Source: Sphingomonas natans (lineage in GTDB: Bacteria; Pseudomonadota; Alphaproteobacteria; Sphingomonadales; Sphingomonadaceae). From it: a DNA stretch of 64,000 bases. The notes beneath the pieces are model-generated. The model was given only the letters and a program-made list of their open reading frames with translations. It ran no database searches and was not told the origin of the DNA. Positions 56,033 through 64,000 of this stretch are shown piece by piece. Location of the stretch: NCBI RefSeq assembly GCF_030546695.1, contig NZ_JAUOTP010000001.1, forward strand, positions 558,001 through 622,000, in the 5' to 3' direction. Both the position numbers and the translations under genes were made by a program. The number at the start of each line of letters is the position of its first letter. Position 1 is the first letter of the stretch.

Positions 56033-57541
56033 TCACCCCGCCGTCGGCAAGGTCAGCCGCACCAGCAGCCCGCCCAGATCCTCGCTCTCCTCGAGCGCGA
56101 CCGTCCCGCCGTAAATCTCCACGACATCGCGCACGATCGCGAGCCCCAGCCCGGTCCCCGGCTTGCCCGTATCGAGCCGCGCGCCGCGCTCGAAGATCGC
56201 CTGCCGCTGCCCCTCGGGGATCCCGACGCCGTCATCCTCGATCAATATATCGACGCTGCCGACCGCGCCCTTCGCGCCCGCCTTCTCCGGGCACACCGTC
56301 GCGAACACGCGGCTCCCGCCATATTTGGCCGCATTCTCGATGAGGTTGCCGAGCATCTCGTCCAGATCCTGCCGCTCGATCCGGACGCGCGCATCGCGAT
56401 TGCCGTCCAGATCGATCGTCACGTCCGGATAGAGGCGGCTGACGGCGCGCTCCACCGCATCGAGCGACGGCCAGACCGCCGCGACGCTCTGCGCGACGCC
56501 GCGCCGCCCCACCGCGCGCGCGCGCGCCAGATGGTGATCGACCTGCCGCCGCATCGTCGTCGCCTCGCGGATCACCGTCCGGCACAGATCGTCGCTGTTC
56601 GCGGTCGCCTCGTTCATGATCACCGTCAGCGGTGTCTTCAGCGCGTGCGCGAGATTGCCGGCATGGCGCCGCGCCTCCTCGGCCTGCCGCTCGTTATGCG
56701 CGAGCAGGTCGTTCAATTCCTCCACCATCGGCGCGATCTCGATCGGCAGCCGCGCGTCGACGCGCGAGCTTTCGCCCCCACGCACCGCCGCTATCTGCCG
56801 CCGTACCTTGCGCAGCGGCCACAGCCCGAACGTCGCCTGCAGCGCCGACATCACGATGAGGCCGAGCGCGAGGATGGCGAACGATCGCACCAAGGTCCGC
56901 CGCAGGATCGCGACCTGCTCGTCCAGCCCGTTGCGCGCCTGTGCTACCTCGAACCGCCAGATCGTCTGCGAGCCCGGCAGGCGCAGATCGCGCTCCATCA
57001 CGCGCAGCGGTTCATAGTCGAACTGCTTGCTGTCATAGGTGTGCGTATCGAGATCGGAGTGGCGATCGGGGCTGGTCAGCGTGCGGTCCCACAGGGAGCG
57101 GGAGCGGAACGGCTCGTGCCCGGGACCTGAGACCTGATAGTAAAGCCCGGATGCAGGCTCCAGAAAACGCTGGTCTCCCAACGGGCGCGTGAAGCGCACC
57201 TCCTCGTCCGTATCCAGCTCCGCCGAGGCGATCATCGCATTGAGCACATAGCCCAGCTGATCGTCGAAATTGCGGCTGATCGCGGCGTTGAGCACGCGAT
57301 CCAGCGCGATTCCGCCGCCCGCGAGCAGCACGAGGATCCACAGCGCCGCGATGCCGATCATGCGCCGCGTCAGCGAACCCGTCGTCCGCGTGATCACCCG
57401 CAGCGTCTCGTCCTGGCCATTGGCGAGCAGCAGCGGGCGCCCGAGCAGCATCCGGACGAAATTGATCGGCGTCTCCACCCAGCGCCAGCCGGCGGGCACG
57501 GGCCCGGGCGGCTCGGCGCCGGGCTTCACCTCAGCCGCCAT
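56033..57541 (-). CDS. PhoQ-like sensor histidine kinase
   Basis: The 502-residue kinase has membrane helices near 61-80 and 218-240 around a periplasmic sensor of about 140 residues, a HAMP-like region, and a HisKA-type motif with His299 (NLAHALKTPLTV), then N-, G1- and G2-box segments (NLIENAAKYGG; DDGVGIPE; TGLGLAIV). The first 50 residues precede the membrane and may not be translated; M31 is an alternative start. Its gene overlaps the response regulator by 11 bases. The sensing role is inferred from order with a PepSY gene. Confidence 0.92.
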   Translation of the reverse strand: MAAEVKPGAEPPGPVPAGWRWVETPINFVRMLLGRPLLLANGQDETLRVITRTTGSLTRRMIGIAALWILVLLAGGGIALDRVLNAAISRNFDDQLGYVLNAMIASAELDTDEEVRFTRPLGDQRFLEPASGLYYQVSGPGHEPFRSRSLWDRTLTSPDRHSDLDTHTYDSKQFDYEPLRVMERDLRLPGSQTIWRFEVAQARNGLDEQVAILRRTLVRSFAILALGLIVMSALQATFGLWPLRKVRRQIAAVRGGESSRVDARLPIEIAPMVEELNDLLAHNERQAEEARRHAGNLAHALKTPLTVIMNEATANSDDLCRTVIREATTMRRQVDHHLARARAVGRRGVAQSVAAVWPSLDAVERAVSRLYPDVTIDLDGNRDARVRIERQDLDEMLGNLIENAAKYGGSRVFATVCPEKAGAKGAVGSVDILIEDDGVGIPEGQRQAIFERGARLDTGKPGTGLGLAIVRDVVEIYGGTVALEESEDLGGLLVRLTLPTAG

Positions 57542-58196
57542 TCTCGTCGAGCGAATAGCCCAGGCCCCGGATCGTCGTGATCACATCGGCGCCCAGCTTC
57601 TTGCGAATACGCGTAACGAAGACCTCGATCGTATTGGAATCGCGATCGAAATCCTGATCGTAGATATGCTCGATCAGCTCGGTCCGGCTCACCACCTTGC
57701 CCTTGTGATGCATGAGGTACGACAGGAGCTTATATTCCTGCGCGGTCAGCTTCACCGGCTCGCCGGCCTTGGTCACCTTGCCGCTGCGCGTATCGAGACG
57801 GATGTCGCCCGCGATCAGCTCGGAGGATGCATTGCCCGATGCGCGCCGAATCAGCGCGCGCAGCCGCGCGATCAGTTCCTCGGTCTGGAACGGCTTGGCG
57901 AGATAATCGTCCGCGCCGGCATCGAGCCCGGCGACCTTGTCCGACCAGCTGTCGCGCGCGGTCAGCACCAGCACGGGCGTGTCCTTGCCCTCCTTGCGCC
58001 AGCGATCGAGCACGGTCAGCCCGTCGACCTCGGGGAGCCCCAGATCGAGCACGATCGCGTCATAATCCTCGGTCGATCCGAGATAATGGCCGTCCTCGCC
58101 GTCGGTCGCGAGGTCGATCGCATAGCCCGCGCCCTCCAGCGTCGCGCGCAACTGGCGACCGAGATTGGGTTCGTCTTCCACGATCAGGACGCGCAT
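57531..58196 (-). CDS. PhoP-like OmpR-family response regulator
   Basis: The 221-residue regulator has the acidic pocket and Asp51 (AIVLDLGLPEVDG), Lys in the KPFQTEEL helix, and a C-terminal winged helix (LTAQEYKLLSYLMHHKGKVVSR; FVTRIRKKLG). It starts ATG at 58196 and is followed with an 11-base overlap by its kinase. With the PepSY gene just upstream, the set looks like a PhoPQ-type envelope-stress or cation sensor. Confidence 0.94.
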   Translation of the reverse strand: MRVLIVEDEPNLGRQLRATLEGAGYAIDLATDGEDGHYLGSTEDYDAIVLDLGLPEVDGLTVLDRWRKEGKDTPVLVLTARDSWSDKVAGLDAGADDYLAKPFQTEELIARLRALIRRASGNASSELIAGDIRLDTRSGKVTKAGEPVKLTAQEYKLLSYLMHHKGKVVSRTELIEHIYDQDFDRDSNTIEVFVTRIRKKLGADVITTIRGLGYSLDENGG

Positions 58197-58286
58197 CTGT
58201 ATCTCCCAAGGGGCGTAATCGTTACGCTGCCGCTTATGCTCGCTTAGGCGAGCCGCTTCAATTTTCCGGCCCGCGGCGGATGCCGC

Positions 58287-58604
58287 TCAATTGCCCGTCC
58301 GCCCGATGATCGCGCCATTGCGGCCATCGACGTCGATCCACACGACCGATCCAGCCCGCATGAACTTCAGCCGGTAGATTGCGGTTCCCGGATCGAATTC
58401 GGGGCCGAGATAGTCGAAACCGCTCATCCGCGGGACGACCTTCTGCTCGATCTGGCGCAGCGACATCACCTGCCCCGAGACGCGCGCGGCATAGACCTCG
58501 TCCTGCTCGCGACGATGCTGGCCGTCGGCGAGCACCGCGGGCGCGAGCGTGAGGGCCGCAAGCGCGGCAGCAAGGGGCCTGAGCATCGGCATGAACGCTC
58601 GCAT
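58287..58604 (-). CDS. PepSY-domain exported protein
   Basis: The 105-residue product has a signal peptide (MRAFMPMLRPLAAALAALTLAPAVLA) and one PepSY-like domain (VMSLRQIEQKVVPRM; IYRLKFMRAGSVVWIDVDGRNGAIIG). PepSY domains inhibit proteases or join signalling. It is first in the minus-strand run with the regulator and kinase, 90 bases ahead. The ATG at 58604 is preferred to a longer frame with charged, non-signal N-terminus. Confidence 0.85.
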   Translation of the reverse strand: MRAFMPMLRPLAAALAALTLAPAVLADGQHRREQDEVYAARVSGQVMSLRQIEQKVVPRMSGFDYLGPEFDPGTAIYRLKFMRAGSVVWIDVDGRNGAIIGRTGN

Positions 58605-58714
58605 AGAGACCGAGCGTTGAATAGCCCATGAATGGTGCGAAAAGCGCAGCTGTGGCACTTCTGCATCGCTCACGAGAGGATGACGCGCGCCCGCATCCCG
58701 GCTAGCGAGCCCGC

Positions 58715-60493
<1,779 letters not shown>

Positions 60494-60497
60494 GCCT

Positions 60498-60626
60498 CAT
60501 CCTCCCCGGTACGGGGAGGGGGACCGCGCGAAGCGCGGTGGAGGGGGCTCTCCACCGGCGGCCCGCCTCGCCGAACGCCCCCTCCACCAGCCTTTGGCTG
60601 GTCCCCTCCCCGTGCCGGGGAGGATT
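60498..60626. repeat. Intergenic inverted repeat, family E
   Basis: Arms of about 25 bases (60498-60523 and 60601-60626) match closely, and inner palindromes add to the fold. It fills the gap between the convergent uup and cobU genes and could work as a two-way terminator. Confidence 0.85.
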
Positions 60627-60632
60627 TAGCCC

Positions 60633-61160
60633 TCACTTCACCCGCATCGGGATCCCCGCCACCACCAGATCCACGCGCTCGCACGCCGCCGCGACGCGCT
60701 GGTTGAGCCGCCCCGCTGCATCCCGAAATTTCCGCGCCAGCGCATTGTCGGGCACGATCCCGAACCCGACCTCGTTGCTGACGAACAGCAACCGCCCGCG
60801 TACACCCGCGAAGGCATCGACCAGCGCCGCCCCCGCCGCCTCCAGATCGGCCTCCGCCAGCAGCAGGTTCGACAGCCACAAGGTCAGGCAGTCGACGAGG
60901 ATCACCCGCCCCGCTTCATCCTCGCCCCGGATCGCCCCGACCAGATCGAGCGGCGCCTCCACCGTCCGCCAGCGCGCATCGCGATCGGCCCGATGCCGCG
61001 CGATCCGGTCGCGCATCTCGTCGTCATAAGCCTGCGCGGTCGCGATGAAGACCATTTCGCCGCCCGCGGCCTCGGCCCCAAGCTCCGCCAATGCCTGCGC
61101 ATGCGCGCTCTTGCCCGAGCGCGCCCCGCCCAGCACCAGGATCGTCCGCGCGTCGCTCAT
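60633..61160 (-). CDS. cobU: Adenosylcobinamide kinase/guanylyltransferase
   Basis: The 175-residue enzyme (CobU/CobP) phosphorylates adenosylcobinamide and adds GMP. It shows the P-loop LVLGGARSGKS near the N-terminus, the HRADRD segment, VILVDCLTLWLSN, and VSNEVGFGIVPDNALARKFRD, all typical. The start MSDARTILVLGG at 61160 is 30 bases from the divergent cobC start, leaving no room for a riboswitch there. Confidence 0.94.
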   Translation of the reverse strand: MSDARTILVLGGARSGKSAHAQALAELGAEAAGGEMVFIATAQAYDDEMRDRIARHRADRDARWRTVEAPLDLVGAIRGEDEAGRVILVDCLTLWLSNLLLAEADLEAAGAALVDAFAGVRGRLLFVSNEVGFGIVPDNALARKFRDAAGRLNQRVAAACERVDLVVAGIPMRVK

Positions 61161-61190
61161 CCACCAATCCACTTGCCGTAAGCCCGGCGA

Positions 61191-62186
61191 ATGGCGATGG
61201 CAGGCCCACGCATGCAAGCCATTTCGCCACTGCTCACCGGTCACGGCGGCCGTATCGACGACGCGGCCGCGCTCTATCCCGATGCGCCCCGGCCCTGGCT
61301 CGATCTCTCGACCGGCATCAATCCGCGGCCATGGCGCCCGGCCGCCCCGATCGAGGTCGATCCTTGCCCCTTGCCCAGCCGGGCCGATCTGCGCGCGCTG
61401 GAGGCGGCCGCCGCCCGCCATTTCGGCGTCGCCCCGGCGCGCCTGATGGCCGTGCCGGGCAGCGAGATTGCGCTCCGTCTCGTCGCGACGATGGGTGTGC
61501 CGGGGCCGATCGCGAGCGTTCTGCCCGGTTACGGCACTTACGCAGACATCGCCGATATCCTGTTGAACGATATCGGAACATTCTCGGGTCGCGGCACGCT
61601 GCTGGCGGCCAATCCGAACAATCCCGACGGTCGCCTGCTGCCGCCGGATCTTCTCATGTCGTTCGTGCCCGGCATCTTGAGCCATCTCGTCATCGACGAA
61701 GCCTTCGCCGACGCGGGACACAGCCTCCTGCCCGCGATCGATCCCGAGGCCCCCGTTATCGTCCTGCGCTCCTTCGGCAAGTATTTCGGGCTCGCCGGCA
61801 TCCGCCTGGGCTTCGTCATCGCGCCCCCGCCGATCCTCGTCCGCCTGCGCGCGCTGCTGGGCGACTGGCCCGTCTCGGCACATGCCATCGCCTACGGCCG
61901 CGCTGCTTATGCCGACAGCGCGTGGATCGCCCCCACGCGCGCCGATCTCGCTATCCGCTCCGCCGCGCTGGACGTTCTGCTCGCCCGCCACCGCTTGACC
62001 GCGACCGGCGCCTGCCCGCTGTTCCGCCTGATCGACACGCCCGACGCCGCGCTCCTCTTCGATCGCCTCGCGCACGCCGGCATCCTCGTCCGCCCCTTCG
62101 CCGATCGGCCCACCTGGCTCCGCTTCGGCCTCCCCGCCGACGATGCGGCCTTCGCCCGGCTCGATCGGGCGCTGGCGGATGGCTGA
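61191..62186 (+). CDS. cobC: Threonine-phosphate decarboxylase
   Basis: The 331-residue PLP enzyme of the aminotransferase fold makes aminopropanol phosphate for the cobamide side chain. It shows GHGG (17-20), LDLSTGINPRPW, NPNNPDG and SFGKYFGLAG with Lys197 as the PLP lysine. The symbol CobC is used for this branch in alphaproteobacteria; the same enzyme is CobD in enterics. Its end overlaps the next gene by 8 bases. Confidence 0.92.
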   Translation: MAMAGPRMQAISPLLTGHGGRIDDAAALYPDAPRPWLDLSTGINPRPWRPAAPIEVDPCPLPSRADLRALEAAAARHFGVAPARLMAVPGSEIALRLVATMGVPGPIASVLPGYGTYADIADILLNDIGTFSGRGTLLAANPNNPDGRLLPPDLLMSFVPGILSHLVIDEAFADAGHSLLPAIDPEAPVIVLRSFGKYFGLAGIRLGFVIAPPPILVRLRALLGDWPVSAHAIAYGRAAYADSAWIAPTRADLAIRSAALDVLLARHRLTATGACPLFRLIDTPDAALLFDRLAHAGILVRPFADRPTWLRFGLPADDAAFARLDRALADG

Positions 62187-63117
62187 TCCGATCGCGCTGA
62201 CCGCGCTCGCGCTCGATGCGACGATCGGCTGGCCGAACGCGCTCTATGTGCGCATCGGCCACCCGGTCGGCGCCTTCGCGCGCCTGATCGACAAGGCCGA
62301 ATGGCGCTGGAATCGCGCGACGACGCCCGCCGCCACGCGCCGCGCCTCCGGAATCCTCCTGTTGCTCATTCTCGTCGCGCTTGCCGCCGCCGGCGGCTGG
62401 GCGATCGAGCGCGTCGCACACGCGTTCGTCGGCCGTTGGGCGTGGATCGTCATCGCCATCGCCGCTTGGCCCGGCCTCGCGCAGCGCAGCCTGTTCGATC
62501 ATGTCCGCGCCGTCGCCCGCCCGCTCGCGAGCGGCGATCTCGTCGAAGCCCGGCGCAAGCTCGCCCGCATCGTCGGCCGCGACACCGAAACGCTCGACGA
62601 AGCCGGCATCGCCCGCGCCGCAATCGAAAGCCTCGCCGAAAGCGTCTGCGACGGCGTCATCGCCCCGCTTTTCTGGCTACTCCTGCTCGGCCTGCCCGGC
62701 CTGTGGGCGTTCAAGGCGATCAGCACCGCGGACAGCCTGATCGGCCACAAGGAAATGCGCTGGCGCGCCTTCGGCTGGGCGGCCGCGCGCACCGACGATC
62801 TCGCCAACTGGATCCCCGCGCGCCTCTCTGGCCTGCTCCTGTGCCTCGCCGCCCCCGGCGGCTGGCGGACGATGGCGCGCGATCATGCCGCCCACGCCTC
62901 GCCCAATGGCGGCTGGCCGGAGTCGGCGATGGCCGGCGCGCTCGGCATCGCGCTCGGCGGCGGCGCCACTTATGACGGCGTCATGCACCCCAAGCCCTGG
63001 ATCAACGCAGAGGGGCGCACCGCCAGCTCGCCCGATCTCGCCAACGCATTGCGGATCTACGTCCGCGCCTGCGCGCTCGCTTGGGTAATCGTGGGAGGCT
63101 TCGCATGGGCGCTCTGA
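62179..63117 (+). CDS. cobD: Adenosylcobinamide-phosphate synthase
   Basis: The 312-residue membrane enzyme (CobD/CbiB) attaches aminopropanol phosphate to cobyric acid. Several hydrophobic segments ([38 protein letters not shown]) and the [13 protein letters not shown] and [12 protein letters not shown] segments are family hallmarks. The start [20 protein letters not shown] overlaps cobC by 8 bases and the stop overlaps cobQ by 13, so all three are coupled. Confidence 0.94.
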   Translation: MADPIALTALALDATIGWPNALYVRIGHPVGAFARLIDKAEWRWNRATTPAATRRASGILLLLILVALAAAGGWAIERVAHAFVGRWAWIVIAIAAWPGLAQRSLFDHVRAVARPLASGDLVEARRKLARIVGRDTETLDEAGIARAAIESLAESVCDGVIAPLFWLLLLGLPGLWAFKAISTADSLIGHKEMRWRAFGWAAARTDDLANWIPARLSGLLLCLAAPGGWRTMARDHAAHASPNGGWPESAMAGALGIALGGGATYDGVMHPKPWINAEGRTASSPDLANALRIYVRACALAWVIVGGFAWAL

Positions 63118-64000
63118 TGCTCCAGGGCACCGGCTCGGACGTCGGCAAATCGGTGCTCGTCGCAGCCCTCTGCCGCGCCCTCGCCAATCGCGGCCTGTCG
63201 GTGCGCCCGTTCAAGCCGCAGAATATGAGCAACAATGCCGCCGTCACTGCGGATGGCGGCGAGATCGGGCGCGCGCAAGCGACGCAGGCCATGGCCTGCC
63301 GCGTGCCGCCCTCGGTCGACATGAACCCGGTCCTGCTCAAGCCCGAGGGCGACCGCACCTCGCAGATCATCGTCCGCGGCAGGGTGCGCGGCAAGCTGGA
63401 GGCGGGGCGCTGGCGCGAGGGCCGGATCGGTCTGCTCGACGAGGTGCTCGAAAGCTATCGCACGCTCCGCGCCCAGTGCGACATCGTCGTTGTCGAGGGC
63501 GCGGGCTCGCCCGCCGAGATCAACCTGCGCGCGGGCGACATCGCCAATATGGGCTTCGCGCGCGCCGCTGGCGTGCCCGTCATCCTCGTCGGCGATATCG
63601 ATCGCGGCGGCGTCATCGCCTCCTTGGTCGGCACGAATACCGTGATCGATCCCGAGGATGTGGCGATGATCCGCGGCTTCCTCGTCAACAAATTCCGCGG
63701 AGACCCGGCCCTGTTCGCGGGCGGCATGATCGCGATCGAGGAGCGCACCGGCTGGCCGGGCTTCGGCCTGATCCCGTGGCTAGCCCCCGCCTTTCGCTTG
63801 CCGAGCGAGGACGCCGTCATCCTCGAACGCGCCCGCCCCGCCGGCGAGCGTCGCCTCGTGATCGCGTGCCCGATCACGCCGCGCATCGCCAATTTCGACG
63901 ATCTCGATCCGCTGCGGCTCGAACCCGGAATCGACGTCGTCATGGTCCCACCCGGCCAGCCCATCCCCGACGCCGCCCTGATCATCCTCGCCGGATCGAA
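63105..64000 (+). CDS. cobQ: Cobyric acid synthase, N-terminal part
   Basis: The reading frame starts [20 protein letters not shown], the P-loop of the DTBS-like domain in CobQ, then [24 protein letters not shown], and [20 protein letters not shown]; it runs to the window end without a stop (about 298 residues). CobQ amidates cobyrinic acid a,c-diamide to cobyric acid; the glutaminase domain should follow beyond the window. GGGAGG precedes the ATG, and the start overlaps cobD by 13 bases. Confidence 0.95.
   Translation, partial: MGALMLQGTGSDVGKSVLVAALCRALANRGLSVRPFKPQNMSNNAAVTADGGEIGRAQATQAMACRVPPSVDMNPVLLKPEGDRTSQIIVRGRVRGKLEAGRWREGRIGLLDEVLESYRTLRAQCDIVVVEGAGSPAEINLRAGDIANMGFARAAGVPVILVGDIDRGGVIASLVGTNTVIDPEDVAMIRGFLVNKFRGDPALFAGGMIAIEERTGWPGFGLIPWLAPAFRLPSEDAVILERARPAGERRLVIACPITPRIANFDDLDPLRLEPGIDVVMVPPGQPIPDAALIILAGS

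Noticed and set aside
60633-62075. An extended 480-residue frame for cobU.
   Set aside because: The extra N-terminus lies antisense to cobC and is unlike CobU; the normal start is at 61160.

Overview
This window is high-GC DNA from a sphingomonad-type alphaproteobacterium (Sphingomonas or a close relative). The evidence is the ybgC-tolQRAB-pal operon, an F1-only atpHAGD-C operon, EcfG-type stress promoters, CtrA-like and Fur-like sites, OAR-type TonB receptors, and many intergenic inverted repeats of the kinds common in sphingomonads. I see no rRNA, tRNA, CRISPR array, transposase or prophage. Base composition is even throughout, so most of the window looks like core chromosome.

Layout. 1-4 kb: end of a thioredoxin-like gene, an orphan ATP-dependent DNA ligase, a stress pair (DUF1328 membrane protein and Dps) with EcfG-type promoters, rpmG with an intrinsic terminator in its leader, and bfd behind a Fur-like site. 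4-8.6 kb: two pirins and a small protein divergent from a LysR regulator, then a ubiquinone-type FAD hydroxylase. 8.7-13.3 kb: the Tol-Pal envelope operon, with a repeat between tolR and tolA. 13.3-24.2 kb: a dense group of interleaved genes for a TauD-like dioxygenase, two unusual sulfotransferase-like P-loop proteins, two TPR-AspH hydroxylases, a TPR-sulfotransferase, a small secreted cysteine protein and a large TonB-dependent receptor. This is the best candidate for an undescribed system: hydroxylation and sulfation chemistry placed beside an outer-membrane transporter.

24.4-38.6 kb: clpB with a sigma-32-like promoter, an M28 peptidase broken by a frameshift, an M16 peptidase, priA, a DUF535 gene, a methyltransferase, and an Ada-like regulator lacking its C-terminal alkyltransferase catalytic domain. 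38.8-43.8 kb: the F1 ATP synthase operon, carrying a small Cys-rich TRASH-like ORF between atpD and atpC. 44-50.4 kb: an orphan cpaF, a gamma-carbonic anhydrase, a flavin reductase, gloB, gabD, a small secreted repeat protein, trmB and a secreted hypothetical. 50.6-58.6 kb: a two-component system, a beta-carbonic anhydrase overlapping a SulP transporter (bicarbonate or sulfate handling), a TorF-like porin, and a PepSY/response regulator/kinase set resembling PhoPQ. 58.7-64 kb: a Uup-like ABC-F protein and the cobalamin late-pathway genes cobU, cobC, cobD and cobQ, the last cut off by the window end.

Start codons were moved from the longest reading frame wherever a ribosome-binding site, signal peptide, operon overlap or repeat boundary favoured a shorter form. 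All family assignments come from reading motifs; no database search was run.
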